A stretch of 64,000 nucleotides of DNA. Origin: Onchidella celtica (Eukaryota; Mollusca; Gastropoda; Systellommatophora; Onchidiidae). Numbering within the stretch: the stretch's first letter is position 1; every line of letters starts with the position of its first letter. A model generated the notes under the pieces. It worked only from the letters and a program-made list of their open reading frames with translations. It did no database searches and had not been told where the DNA came from. The DNA is taken from the NCBI GenBank assembly GCA_963931925.1, contig OZ007580.1, forward strand, positions 3,271,390 to 3,335,389, given 5' to 3'. The translations under genes were made by a program, and so were the position numbers. Shown here piece after piece: positions 34,246 to 47,252 of the stretch.

Positions 34246-37134
34246 ATGAAGTCTTTCTGCATACAATATTCGAAAACAAAGACCCAGCTCAGGAAAAATA
34301 AAGAACGAGATTTAGAACTAGATATTGAAAGGCTAAATAAGCAGTTACTCGCAGAACCGAGTAATGAAAACCTACAAAAAGAAATGGCAATCTTAAAACA
34401 GAACTTAGAAGTATTTCTTTTATACAAAGCAAGGGGGGCTCAGATAAGATCGAGAGTTAAGTGGATAGATGAGGGCGAAAAGAACACAAAATACTTCCTA
34501 TCATTAGAAAAGAGAAAGGGGACTGCAAACACTATATACGAACTAAGGGTGAATGATAACGCCTTCAAAAAGCCATTAGAAGTATTGAATCAGATTCGAC
34601 AGTTTTTTGAAAACTTGTATAAGAAAGAGAGTGCAGAAACTGATGTAAAGTCATTATTGAATAGCTATTTAGAAAATACCGAATACCCAGTATTAGATGA
34701 AAGCGAAAAAGAAATAATGGAAGATAAGATTACAGTAGAAGAACTTGGATACGCACTATCTAAACTTAATAATGAGTCAGCACCTGGGAGTGATGGACTG
34801 ACGACTCCCTTCTATAAGTGTTTCTGGGGACGTCTGAAGACATTGTTGTGGGAAAGTCTGTCCGACTCAGTGATAAAGGGAGAGCTTACAACAACGCAAA
34901 AAAGGGGCGTAATTACACTACTGCACAAGGGAAACAACTTAGAGAGAAATAATATAAATAATTGGAGACCAGTGAGTCTTACTAATACAGATTATAAAAT
35001 TTTCTCTAAATGGTTAGCGCTGAAACTTCAAAGGGTTATGGAGAAACTTATACATAATAATCAGGTGGGTTTATCAAAGGCAGATCGATCTCAAATTTGA
35101 TTCGTACTATAGATGATTGTATGACCTTATTAAGGAAGGAGGAAGGTGGGGCAGGTATCTTAGTCTCGCTAGATTTCCAAAAGGCGTTCGGTAGTATTGA
35201 TAAAAAAGCAATCATATATGCACTTGAAGCTTTCAATTTTGGCAATAACTTTATTCAATATATTAAAACATTGATACGAAATACTGAAAGCTGTGTAAAA
35301 AATGGAGGCTGGGTCTCAAACTGGTTTAAAACGGAACGCGGAGTGAGGCAAGGCTGTTGTGTCAGCCCTCTACTTTTTATTTTAGTGGCAGAAATTATGG
35401 CCATTAAGGTAAGATATAATACGCATATAAAATGCATACAATTAAAAAATACCCTGGATAATAAATTATACCAATACGCAGATGATGTAACATTGATGTT
35501 AAACCACACTAATGATTTGAGAGAAGCTCTTAGAGACATCGAAACATTCGGGGAATTCTCAGGGTTGAAATTAAATAAAAACAAATGCAAAGGGATGGAA
35601 ATAGGTGATAGGATTGTGGGAACCTGTGATGTGGGAATATCGTGGCTTAAGAAAGGAGATAATATGAAAATACTGGGCATTTATTTTAATGCTGATCAAG
35701 AAATATCATGCGTAGAAGAGAACTGGAATGAAAGGATAAGAAAAATTGAAGAAATCATTCAAAGATGGAAAAGACGTAATTTAACATGTTATGGTAAAAT
35801 AACTGTGGTAAAGAGCCTTCTATTGTCACAGTTGAGCTATATAATACAGTCCCTGAGTTTACCGCAAAATATATTGCAAGAAATAGATACTAAGATATTT
35901 AAATTCATTTGGCAGAAAAAATATTCAAATAAGAAAGCATTTGAGAAGGTAAAAAGAACTGTAATTTGTAAAGAATTCTCTAAAGGAGGTTTGGGTATGA
36001 TTAGTTTAAAGGATCAGCAGAAAGTGTTTCTAATAAAGTGGATGAACGGGGTGACATCGAAAAGTAATAGAATGAATGAAGGCCGTGTAAATACTTCTGA
36101 ACACTTTTTTTCACAATTGGGAGGGAGCAAATACTTCGTAGAAGGTAATTTAAGCATCAAACATAAGGTAAAAATAAATAATATCACATCTTTATTCTGG
36201 AGAACTGTAGCTAGTACCTGGATAGAGGCCAAGGATACAAAAGTAGTAGAATACGATATGGATAACCTCTCACAACAAGATTTATTAAATCAACCTTTAT
36301 TTAATAATACATTGTTTCAATACAAAAGAAAACTCCTTTTTTTCCCAAAATGGGTTGAAGCAAATATTAGATATGTACATGACATATGGAATGAGGAAGG
36401 GGTAATTAGAAGGGAGATAATACAGGAAAAGACCGGAAATTATCCAGGACTACTGTTTGAATATAATGCAATGGCAAATGCCTTTACAGAAAACCAGAGG
36501 AAATTATTAAACAGAGTCACAAAGGACATGATTAAGGAAGCAATAGAGAGATCCCATAAGCTGCCTGAGCATGTAGAATCTTTCTTTGCCAAAACTAATA
36601 AGCAGATACGAAATTCGTTTCTGAACACGAGAGACGGCACTATTTGTGGAATGAGCTTTTGGAAAAGAAAGATGGATATAGATATAACAAAATATTTTAT
36701 GATAGCAAAAAATGCATCTCGTGAAAGTAGACTTAGGCTTCTTCACTTCAAATTAATACATAATATCTATCCCACCAACATACTACTTACACGAATAGGA
36801 ATAAAATCATCGGAAAACTGTGCATATTGTAATGAAAGAGACTATCATAGAACATTTCTTCTATCATTGTAAGAAAGTCAGAGAATTTTGGTATCATATT
36901 GGCCAGATCATCTTCATGAAAACAGGCTATAAATTAGACATGGACGAAGTGACAGCACTCTTTGGGATAGTTAAAGAAGACCATAACGAATGTACAAGTA
37001 AGAGGGTAAATATTATAAATCACATTATACTAATAGCCAAATTATGTATAAGTAAGATGAAATATGGAACCATGAATAACGTTTTCCACATCTTCGAAAT
37101 AGAATGGCAGAATAGAGAGCATTTAATGGAATAG
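34246..37134 (+). pseudogene. L1/Tx1-like LINE ORF2, reverse transcriptase and C-terminal part
   Basis: It continues ORF2 from 25962. Reverse transcriptase motifs appear in order: PGSDGLT, WRPVSL, SLDFQKAF (motif A), RGVRQGCCVSPLLF (motif B) and QYADDVTLM (motif C). The C-terminus has an L1-type zinc motif, CAYC followed by IEHFFYHC. Two frameshifts break it. One is at a T-run near 35070, where one base appears to be missing and VGLSKA should read as the GFIKGR type. The other lies near 36840, inside the zinc motif. Motif A has AFGS where AFDS is usual; the first catalytic Asp remains. The L1/Tx1 clade is assigned from the motifs and zinc region. The copy is dead. Confidence 0.88.
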
Positions 37135-37371
37135 CTATTTTGTACAGATAAGTTGTTTTTGATTGTTGGTGTGCCATGAGAGGTTTTGGTACCCATAACT
37201 CAACTTGGGTTTCATCAAACTGATGTCATTTGATATGATCGGATAATCAGCCACCAGTATCGAGAAAGTGATCATCGTCTATGGCATATTAAAAAGTTGT
37301 GTCTTGCAGAGAGGCAATAGAGATAACGTAGATGGCGGATGAAAGTGAAATAAAAGCAAAAAAAAAAAAAA
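37135..37371 (+). other. LINE 3' UTR and poly(A) tail
   Basis: The stretch follows the last ORF2 codon and ends with AATAAAAGC and an A-run at about 37359-37371, the expected end of an L1-type insertion. Confidence 0.7.
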
Positions 37372-37706
37372 GGGCAATGACGAAAGGTGAAAAATGCCAA
37401 ACCAATTACATTCCAAAGTGCATGAAGTAAAGTTAGATTAAATACAGGTGTTCCTATTGTTGTTATGATACTGATAGCTTAGACAATATTAAACACCTTT
37501 TTTTATGTCTCTGTGTCATTGCATCTTTACCAGTAATTCATACACCGCAATTTTTCCTTCTTGACCAGTTTTTGAAAAGGATAGTTATTATCGTTATTGT
37601 TTTTTTTTATTTCATCATGTTCGATTTTGTTTAAACAGTTAATTTCTCTGAATGTTCAGAGTTAGAGATTAGGATTTGTTGAGACTAGGACTATTTTACC
37701 CTTTCC
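37372..37706. other. Non-coding stretch, nothing seen
   Basis: AT-rich sequence with T-runs. No frame, repeat or signal was recognised. Confidence 0.6.
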
Positions 37707-38008
37707 TGAATTACAAACTTGTCAGCTGGTAATGAAAAAACCTAAAGGGTTCGAGAACAGCCGACAACAAAGTATTCAGTACACTATTATTTATTATCTA
37801 TACTTTCGGTATATCTTAACAGATCTTTTATTTAATCTATAATTCATTAATATTTTGTCTTATTCATTCAGTATTTTTAGTTGCTGGAAGCACATGTACA
37901 TGGAAAACTGATTATATACCAGCGGATGTAACTGAATTACAAAACGGTCAGCTGACAATGAACAAACCTAAAGGGTTCGAGAACAGCCGGCTACAAAGTA
38001 TTCAGGAC
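37707..38008. repeat. Pair of ~77-bp direct repeats
   Basis: 37707-37784 and 37933-38008 share TGAATTACAAA, then AACCTAAAGGGTTCGAGAAC, AGCCG and ACAAAGTATTCAG, with a few substitutions. They are 226 bases apart, in the same orientation. They are not LTR-sized, and the origin is unknown. Confidence 0.8.
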
Positions 38009-40249
38009 AGGACACTACTAAAATACATGGCAGAAGCCCACTGGGTTTGATCTCTCTCTCTTACGTAGGAATATTCTTATTTCTGTATTTTATTTAATCT
38101 TATCTACTTTTTTAATTGCCAGACTATTTAATCTTATCTACTTTTTCAATTGCTAGACTTGCAGAAAAAAACAACACTTTATAATAATCTGAGCAAACTT
38201 AATAATCTAATTTCTGAGGCATGCACAGAATGAATGCATTAAAATTCGCATTTCAATCTGAGCCAAAAAAAAAACAAAAAATTGAATCGCCAATACTTAT
38301 GGCAGTACACAAAATTTCATACTTATTGGTCACGTAGTCACAAAGATTTAGATGTTTGTCTATTCACTGGCTGGCTCTATAAGAGTATGATTCTCATCAC
38401 TGCTCACAGTCTCACCGAAAATATTCCGGTCACTGATTCTGTTATCTGGAACAGAACACAGAAACAACAGGTATTAAGGTGACAGCTTTCTTCCTGGTCC
38501 ACCGAATCTTAATATTTAAATATTAAAATCTACATAGTTTTCCAAAGCAAGTTAATATAATATTCTAAAAAATTACTCAGTTATAATCATGTCTTGTGAA
38601 GCAAACTATGAGACAATGTCTGATTTTCTGTCGAGGCTTTAAAATACGTACCACAGTAGAGCAAAAACACATGGGGTGGGAGAGGGGTACGCACTAGTAA
38701 CAACATTCACGACAGAAACTGGTGGGGGAGTCAAGGATGGAATGGCCGTTAAAAATGTGGTTATATCTCAAATTTTGTTCATGTAAAGATCATCTGTGAT
38801 TTGCAATGGTCAGTGTATTTCAGTGTTTTGACTAGAAGGGGCCGATAAAGTGAAAATTGAATATTTTGCGAGATACACGGTTATGCCAAGACACCCAAGA
38901 TTTAGAAGATGATAGGTAGAAAAGCTTACTTTATTTCATATGGAATTTCCTGGAAGACGTTGTGACGTTGCAAAAACTGAAACCATACAGAATGTTGAGG
39001 CCAGAAATAGTTCTTATCTCCCTAACATTAATTTTTGTGTGTCCCCGGTGAACTACAAAATTGTGCAACTGAAAAATTACATTCATATTTCATCCGTCCA
39101 GTGCCGGGTAACGCCCACACAAGACAGTGTAATTGTATATCGCTAAGACACTGCAATAATTTTTGGTCGTTAGATATGCAGAAACCTGTCATTCCATTGC
39201 ACTGCAGATTCAATAATTGATCTGAAACTCACAATAAACAATGATGGCAGGACATTTGACACTCAAGTTCAAAAGTTATGGAAATATTGTTTCAGGGCAA
39301 TGTACGTCTTTGATCAGACCAAATACAATTGGACATTATTATCATTATTTCAAACCTTAGCTCTATCTCTAGTACATGTCCTGACAGTAAAGACGAGAAC
39401 AAATCTGAACCTCTTGTACAAATGAATTCACATAAATGACTTGTTAACTTATTATCAAATACACGTATTTAGAAAGACGGCGGGAGTCTTACATTTTCCT
39501 TAAATGATTGGTTTGGTCTTTACACAATGGCCTGAATGTCAGTTTCAAAACTTCTAAAATCAGTATTGTTCTGTGTCGCTCAATCTACCCGTCTCCCCCT
39601 GTTTCAACCACTTGTGTATTTATCTATTCAAGTTTCGGGCAATTTTTTGAAAATCTTGTTATGTTTAAAATATACAATGACGAGTTCGTTTTAGTTTGCT
39701 CCTTTTGTAACCCAGCGCATGGGAAACAATATCTGACAGACGTTCAATTTGGTACAGTTTCTTTGCATACTGCCCTGTAGAACAAGAGATCTAAACAACA
39801 CCAAGATGATAGATGAGAACGGAATGATAAAGCAAAATGCTAACAGCAAAAATGTCTAAGGATATCAAATATTGACACATTGTCAGTTTGTTTTCCACAA
39901 GTCACTAGAGTCTTGAAAAAGAAGTGGGGGTGGGAGGTGGGTGGAGGGGAGGGGAAGGGAGAGCTAGAGAAAGAAGAGAGAAAAGAATGGAGCCACAGGT
40001 TACCTCATCTAGAACAATAAAGAGACAGAAAGGCACACAGAATGGATAAAATGTAAATACAGTACCATCTTTTACCCAATACTCAGCTGTGCTCACTGCA
40101 ACTCCAATGATCCTATGCAAGTCATGACAATAGGGATGGAGCAAAGAAAGTCTCAAAACGCTTCATGTCATTACTGTTTGTAAAGCCTCACCTCTGATAT
40201 CTCCTTATTTGGCTGATGACGGACGAAAAGAAGTTGACTAAACTCAAAA
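38009..40249. other. Non-coding stretch
   Basis: It holds a 2-copy ~36-bp tandem repeat at about 38093-38160 (ATTTAATCTTATCTACTTTTT). The 18-mer CAGTGTAATTGTATATCG near 39124 recurs near 47380. No gene is supported; frames are at most 90 codons and lack domains. Confidence 0.6.
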
Positions 40250-40272
40250 ATACGAGAGAGACAGAGAGAGAG

Positions 40273-40355
<83 letters not shown>

Positions 40356-40525
40356 CACAGACAGACAGACACACAGACTAACACACAGACAGAGAGACAG
40401 GCAGGGAGAGAGACAAAGAGAGAGCAAAAAGAGAGCTAGGAAGAGAGAGAGAGGCAGTCAGACACAGAAAGAGAGACAGATGGAGAGTGAGAGACACAGA
40501 GAGAGAGAGAGAAAGACTAGGCTCA
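40250..40525. repeat. GA/GACA microsatellite
   Basis: A purine-rich run of AG dinucleotides passes into CAGA tetranucleotides and back. Frames across it read as Arg-Glu or Ser-Leu strings and are not genes. Confidence 0.95.
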
Positions 40526-42177
40526 CTAAGACCAAACTATAACTGGACAAAACTGTGACCTGTAAGAAGAATATTGCATTCAAAAAGTGGTCCAAGTTAT
40601 TGATTAGTAAATCTTCACTTTTTCCTTCCTATCTACCCTGGTAAGATCACAGCATTATTCATTTCATAGAATTGAAAAGGTTGGAAGTAAAAGGGGTCCA
40701 CTCCAAGTGATATTTGCACTTAGGTCCCTTGTAATTAAAACTCCATGAAATAAACTAAAGGGATTAAAATAAAAGGGATCTGAGTGCCGATGACTCTTAG
40801 ACACCTTCTAAGTCTATCCCCTTCAATTATAATTATATTGTTAAATAACTGTACTTTTCACGTATACCGGGGTGGATTGAAATGAGAATGTGGCAAGATG
40901 CATTTTAAAGAGACAATGGACCAATTGCCAGACAGAGCTGTTAGCAATACAAGAGATTGATACGCACACATCATTACAATGGTGAATGTAGCAAAGCTTC
41001 GCCAGTGTTGGCAGGCGTGCTTCTCTGCTGCACCACAAGCACGAACTCGACGCTAAATGGACACATTCATCTGATATTCTATTTAGATTACATATCGTTA
41101 TTTTATATTTAATTGTTTTATTGTTCGATTGTTTTACGCGTTCAATTCCATTTTTTTTTCTGTTGTCGTTTTTTTTTTCCTTGAAGAAGGCTGTTGCCGA
41201 AATATCGACATTTCCGGATTTTCTTTTAGCTTGCGTTTCATTGTATCGTGTGAGTATTATTTCTTACCCTAGGCTTTGCTATATACAACTTTTTTGTGTG
41301 TGCCAATTTTTGTCTTTTTTTAAGCTTTGCTGCGATCCCCTAGTTTTCCCGTGGTTCTTATAATATTTCGTTTATTACATTGATGAGATGACTTGGGGCG
41401 AGTGCAATAAGAAAGGAACTGAGCTGTAGAATGACACAGTGGCGTAAGGTGGGTGGTGCCACAGGGGATGTTGGCTCGGGCGCGGAATTTCAAAACTATC
41501 ATATCCGTGCATTGACCGTGCTGTTTCAACTGTTAGCCGTGGGAGGAGTTTCTCAAAATTTAAATGAATCAAAACGTACCAGAGATCCTCAGTGAGCCAA
41601 GGAAGACTGGAGAACCCTAGCAACACTGTCAACTGAGAGTAAGAGAGATCTCAATGTAGATTTCAACACTGGTATTGAAAAATTTGCACAAATTACACGT
41701 CGAACCGGGCGATTTTAAATGAATTTGAACATATTAACATTTAAATGCATAAATTAATTATTAATAATACATGTATCAGTGCTTTCTAAAACACAATGCA
41801 TGTGCTTGTGGGTGGGGGGGGGGGTAAGAGGTTAAATACTGGACTGCTGGAAGGGACTCAAGGAATGCTGTCTACGGGTCAGAGGTCGCAATATCTGCCT
41901 TTGCCCCGGTCGCTGGCAACCCTCGATACGCCCCTGCAATGACGACTTGCTATGCATGTACAAGCTTGTCCCCACCAACCAGGTATTGTTATAATAGATA
42001 GTCTTTTTCTTTCTCCTGGTCTCATGGGGAATGAAATACTAAAACTGGGGTGTGGGGTGGGGTGGGTGGGATGGGGGGAGTAACTCATCTCTTTACTGTT
42101 TACTGAATTAACTCTGTTATTATCGGAATGACGTTCATAGAACCAGAGGCTTGGGGGGTAACTCATCTCTTTAGGGC
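40526..42177. other. Non-coding stretch
   Basis: No gene is supported. A G-run lies near 41812. A repeated block, GTAACTCATCTCTTTA, occurs at about 42078 and 42158. Confidence 0.6.
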
Positions 42178-42365
42178 TGAAACAGACCAAGGCGCCAGAC
42201 TGGTGGCTCGCCGCCCATAGATTTTGCTTCACACAGATTCACACTAACACTAGTAACAGTAACACAGTCGCCGGTGTGGGCAGTACCTAGTGTGTTGTTG
42301 TGAAGAAAAATTTATGGGCGGACGAACCACCGGTCTCTCGCCTACAGCAGCCTTGGTCTTTTTCA
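42178..42365. mobile_element. MITE-like element with long terminal inverted repeats
   Basis: The left arm, TGAAACAGACCAAGGC with GTGGCTCGCCGCCCATA and TTCACAC, is matched on the opposite strand by the right arm, which holds GTGTG, TATGGGCGGACGAACCAC and GCCTTGGTCTTTTTCA. The arms are about 65-70 bp with mismatches and indels, around a short centre. No coding sequence fits inside. The target duplication is not certain. Confidence 0.7.
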
Positions 42366-42734
42366 CTCGTAACAGACAAGGAAATAATTGTCTTTATTAT
42401 TATCGTAATCATGGCCATGAACTCTGCGGCTTGGGGTGGCCTTGACTCAACAGTGTTTGACTCATTACCACGAAACCTTGCAGGGCAGTGTTCCCAATTT
42501 GTTGTTTTGCTCTTGAGGTAAAGACAGTTTGAAAACATGAAGTCAAATGAAGTAGGAGCCACTCGACGTTTTCTTTAGAGAACGGAACAATGCTGAATGG
42601 GTTTATTGTCCGGTATTCCTCCAGTAGAATGTCAACTACCTATTTTACTGGGGGGAAAAAACAGATTTTGAGAGGCTTTGACATAAACCACACAATTCAT
42701 GCAATGCTAATGTTACCATCAACGGAAATCTCAG

Positions 42735-42842
42735 CTTCCCCCCCCCTCCCCCCTCCCCCCCCCTCCTTTATTTTTTTTATTTGGTACGGGTTTTTTTCCT
42801 TTTCCGATTGCTCCCTTTTACACCCCCCCGCCCCCCCCCCCT
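42735..42842. repeat. C- and T-run low-complexity tract
   Basis: Several C-runs of 6 to 10 bases are interleaved with T-runs. A 157-codon frame that spans this tract is compositional and was not called. Confidence 0.9.
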
Positions 42843-43002
42843 ATGCACATGTACGCCAGTCATTGCATTGCTGCTCTGAAATTTCCCTTCTTATAAAATC
42901 AAAGGTTCAGCGTAATAGTATTTTACAGCAGTTGATTCCAAATATAAGGCGCCTGTACGAAGCGGGGGAAATGTGCAGCATTGTGGGCACGGGGAGCGCA
43001 CT

Positions 43003-43003
43003 T

Positions 43004-43034
<31 letters not shown>

Positions 43035-43110
43035 TTAATGAAGATCATTTATATACCGCCTAATCCAAACGAGTTTGCTCTAGGCGCTTTACAGAAAGAT
43101 GTGTTCTCTC
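43003..43110 (-). mobile_element. 3'-end fragment of a CR1-like LINE or related SINE
   Basis: An AAT repeat is followed by CATTTATATACCGCC and GCTCTAGGCGCTTTACAGAAAGATG. The same layout (AAT repeat, CATTTATATAGCGC, GCTCTATGCGCTTTACAGAAACATG) ends the CR1-like LINE at 51595-51672. Only the tail is present, as expected of a 5'-truncated insertion or of a SINE sharing the LINE tail. Confidence 0.65.
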
Positions 43111-43491
43111 GAATTGCATCTCTCTCACTCTCACTCTCTTTCTCTCACTCTCTCTCTATCTCTCTCTATCTCAGAGCCAATTGTAACGCAGCCTGTTAGG
43201 CGCAGTTCACAACTCACAACAGTTCACAACTCACAATTTGTATTCTAAAGTATTATAATTATATAATATTTATTTAATAATGAATTATAATTTTTTTTAT
43301 TTATTAATTTTTTTTTGGTTCTGGGAATCATACGCACCGGATGAAGTTCCAAAAAAGTTTCCGTGAAGGGCTCCTGAAAAGTTGTGAATGAACATATTCC
43401 CCACTATGCATTAGATGTGAATTAGTTAGAAGTATTAAAGAAATAAAAGATTACTTTTTTTTTTCATCCCATGTTGCCCCTTTAGCTATTA

Positions 43492-43752
43492 CATGTTCAA
43501 TGGGAAACGTTCGGTCAGTTTTATTCTTTCACTTTCTTTCTGTTGATAGGGAATGTGACCAGCTGGGATCCATACTTTCCACCCGTGTCGTAGCAATCAA
43601 CTACAATGCAACTAGCAGGCATCTGAACCTCTTAGACATAATAATTTATTTTCGAGGTTACGCTAATCAGCTGATCCACCGGCCATCTTTAGTGTCGGAA
43701 AATCAAAACAAAAACCATCTGCGACTTCATGCACATTCTAATTATTAGCGGA
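43492..43752 (+). repeat. Dispersed repeat, copy 2 (uninterrupted)
   Basis: It aligns with 17197-17416 plus 18651-18672. Here the sequence runs through the point where the solo LTR is inserted in copy 1 (around 43727), so it shows the empty site. Confidence 0.75.
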
Positions 43753-44039
43753 TTGGTCACGACACCGGCGATATCCTTCCATCCGTGAGATCGAGTATTT
43801 CGTTCTAACTTCTATTGCTGAGGGCTCTACATTGTGCTCATAAATTATTGCTGAAGGAACTTGTTTTGACGTGGACAAAGGACACTAAGTCTTTGTCCAT
43901 GGCTGGTGTCAAAATTGACAATGCAGATGAAGATGAAAGACATTTCAGCTCCTCAAAAAGAGCATTTAAAAATGCCGGAAATGATATCCAACCAATAAAA
44001 ATGAAGAAAAATTCTGTTCACTGAATCCCACTACTTGCC

Positions 44040-46200
44040 AGCGTTATCTGTCTTTCTGCTTGTCTGGCCTTCTCTCTTGCCCCTCGCTGTCTCTACCCCC
44101 TCTCTCTCTCTCTCGCTTGTTCTTTCTTACTCCTCCCTCTGTCTTCCTCCTCCCTCTGTCTTCCTCCTCTTCTTCTCTTGCTCCCATCTGTCTGTCTCCC
44201 CCCTCTCTCTTTCTCTTGCTCCTTTCTCCCTGACTGCCTCGCCCCCTCTCTCTTTCCCTGACTCCTCTCTCTTTGTGTCTCCTGCTCTCTCTCTTCCTCC
44301 TGCGCCTATCGCTCCCTTTCTCCCTGACTGCCTCGCCCCCTCTCTCTTTCCCTGACTCCTCTCTCTTTGTGTCTCCTGCTCTCTCTCTTCCTCCTGCGCC
44401 TATCGCTCCCTTTCTCCCTGACTGCCTCGCCCCCTCTCTCTTTCCCTGACTCCTCTCTCTTTGTGTCTCCTGCTCTCTCTCTTCCTCCTGCGCCTATCGC
44501 TCCCTTTCGCCCTGACTGCCTCGCCCCCTCTCTCTTTCCCTGACTCCTCTCTCTTTGTGTCTCCTGCTCTCTCTCTTCCTCCTGCGCCTATCGCTCCCTT
44601 TCTCCCTGACTGCCTCGCCCCCTCTCTCTTTCCCTGACTCCTCTCTCTTTGTGTCTCCTGCTCTCTCTCTTCCTCCTGCGCCTATCGCTCCCTTTCTCCC
44701 TGACTGCCTCGCCCCCTCTCTCTTTCCCTGACTCCTCTCTCTTTGTGTCTCCTGCTCTCTCTCTTCCTCCTGCGCCTATCGCTCCCTTTCGCCCTGACTG
44801 CCTCGCCCCCTCTCTCTTTCCCTGACTCCTCTCTCTTTGTGTCTCCTGCTCTCTCTCTTCCTCCTGCGCCTATCGCTCCCTTTCTCCCTGACTGCCTCGC
44901 CCCCTCTCTCTTTCCCTGACTCCTCTCTCTTTGTGTCTCCTGCTCTCTCTCTTCCTCCTGCGCCTATCGCTCCCTTTCTCCCTGACTGCCTCGCCCCCTC
45001 TCTCTTTCCCTGACTCCTCTCTCTTTGTGTCTCCTGCTCTCTCTCTTCCTCCTGCGCCTATCGCTCCCTTTCTCCCTGACTGCCTCGCCCCCTCTCTCTT
45101 TCCCTGACTCCTCTCTCTTTGTGTCTCCTGCTCTCTCTCTTCCTCCTGCGCCTATCGCTCCCTTTCTCCCTGACTGCCTCGCCCCCTCTCTCTTTCCCTG
45201 ACTCCTCTCTCTTTGTGTCTCCTGCTCTCTCTCTTCCTCCTGCGCCTATCGCTCCCTTTCTCCCTGACTGCCTCGCCCCCTCTCTCTTTCCCTGACTCCT
45301 CTCTCTTTGTGTCTCCTGCTCTCTCTCTTCCTCCTGCGCCTATCGCTCCCTTTCTCCCTGACTGCCTCGCCCCCTCTCTCTTTCCCTGACTCCTCTCTCT
45401 TTGTGTCTCCTGCTCTCTCTCTTCCTCCTGCGCCTATCGCTCCCTTTCTCCCTGACTGCCTCGCCCCCTCTCTCTTTCCCTGACTCCTCTCTCTTTGTGT
45501 CTCCTGCTCTCTCTCTTCCTCCTGCGCCTATCGCTCCCTTTCTCCCTGACTGCCTCGCCCCCTCTCTCTTTCCCTGACTCCTCTCTCTTTGTGTCTCCTG
45601 CTCTCTCTCTTCCTCCTGCGCCTATCGCTCCCTTTCTCCCTGACTGCCTCGCCCCCTCTCTCTTTCCCTGACTCCTCTCTCTTTGTGTCTCCTGCTCTCT
45701 CTCTTCCTCCTGCGCCTATCGCTCCCTTTCTCCCTGACTGCCTCGCCCCCTCTCTCTTTCCCTGACTCCTCCCTCTTTGTGTCTCCTGCTCTCTCTCTTC
45801 CTCCTGCGCCTATCGCTCCCTTTCTCCCTGACTGCCTCGCCCCCTCTCTCTTTCCCTGACTCCTCTCTCTTTGTGTCTCCTGCTCTCTCTCTTCCTCCTG
45901 CGCCTATCGCTCCCTTTCTCCCTGACTGCCTCGCCCCCTCTCTCTTTCCCTGACTCCTCTCTCTTTGTGTCTCCTGCTCTCTCTCTTCCTCCTGCGCCTA
46001 TCGCTCCCTTTCTCCCTCCTCCCTCGATTTCTTTCGCTCCCCTATTTCTGTAGCTACTAAAAGTTCTATCTCTCTTCTCTCCCGCTCTTCCCTTGCCTCT
46101 CTCTATTCCCTCCTCTCTCCTTCCGTCTTCCCTCCCTCTCTCCCTGTCTCTCACTTCCCCTTCTCTTTCCTGGTCCTTCCATCTTTCTCTCTTGCTACCC
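44040..46200. repeat. Pyrimidine minisatellite: 19 copies of a 94-bp unit with degenerate flanks
   Basis: TGACTGCCTCGCCCCC recurs every 94 bases, from 44231 to 45923 (19 starts; the last unit ends about 46016). Units are almost identical. Variants noted are a T-to-G (CTTTCGCCC) in two units near 44508 and 44790, and a T-to-C near 45771. Flanks at 44040-44230 and 46017-46200 are CT-rich but less regular. Because 94 is not a multiple of 3, frames shift with each unit, so no protein is encoded. Confidence 0.97.
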
Positions 46201-46479
46201 CCTCCCCATCCCAGTAAACTAAGTGCTCAAATTTAACATCACTATACATTAAAAAATCACTGGATTCAATGCTTCAATGATTGAAACAGAACTGCAAAAA
46301 CAAAATCAAAGACACATTGTGTTGATATGATGCATAGGTTAGTCTGAACGTTTGCAGCGTGGGTGTCTGTTTATATTTAAGGATTGGCATTAAAAGAAAG
46401 AAAGAATGAATGAACTAGTAAATCTCAAGCTTTACCCAGTACGTTACTGTCCTCAATGCAGCCTTGGCAGTCGTGTGTA
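46201..46479. other. Non-coding gap between repeats
   Basis: Nothing was recognised in this short AT-rich stretch. Confidence 0.5.
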
Positions 46480-46780
46480 GGCATGTGTTAGAGAGAGTGA
46501 GAAAAAGAGAAAGAAAGAGAGAGATAAAGAGAGAGAGAAAGAAAGAAAGAAAAATGAGTGGAAGAGAAAAACAGACAGAGACAGACAGAGAGTCCCAGTG
46601 TGTGTGTGTGTGTGTGTGTGTGTCTGTGTGTGAGAGAGAGAGAGAGAGAGAGACCAACAAGGAGACACACACAGAGAAGAAAGAAAGAAAGAAAAACAGA
46701 GAGAGAAAGAAGGAAAGCCAGAGAAAGGCAGATAGAGAGACTAGCCTCTCAAATACTAAACCACCAAACATATAAACAAT
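46480..46780. repeat. GA-rich tract with GT microsatellite
   Basis: AG and GAAA repeats surround a GT run at about 46597-46630. The frames through it read as charged low-complexity strings. Confidence 0.9.
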
Positions 46781-47149
46781 AGCCATACCTAAGGTTGATT
46801 AGAAATAGATTAGAAGAATCTATTAGTATTATATATTTCAGTAACTTGCAACATTTGGCATGACTAACTGACCAAACTATACACTCTTCAGGTCTTAAAT
46901 TTGGCAGGAAGGTGGCAATTGAGATAAGGAAGATGATGGCTATAATTAAAAGTTGTTTACTTCAAGCATGTATTAAAAAAAAATAACAGTGTTTATTGCT
47001 ATGTAACATCTGTATTTTTGCATGTTTGTTTCGTAATATATAGTACCGTGCATGTCATAAAAAGTAACCGTATCAAGCGTTCAGTTTGGTGCGTAGTGTT
47101 CTGGTGCGCATGAGTTCTGAAGCAAGACTGTGGTCTGTTACTTTTATTA

Positions 47150-47151
<2 letters not shown>

Positions 47152-47220
<69 letters not shown>

Positions 47221-47252
47221 TAGAGACAGATAGAGACAGAGAGAGAGAGAGA

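Noticed and set aside
40171-40542. Arg/Glu/Asp and Ser/Leu/Cys repeat frames
   Set aside because: Six-frame readings of GA and GACA microsatellites; the same applies near 46415-46786 and 46999-47372.
42590-43063. 157-codon frame with a proline-rich stretch
   Set aside because: It spans C-runs, T-runs and an AAT microsatellite and has no domain or splice context.
44035-46154. Proline/serine/leucine-rich frames in the 94-bp minisatellite
   Set aside because: The unit is not a multiple of three, so each frame ends after a few units; no gene signal.
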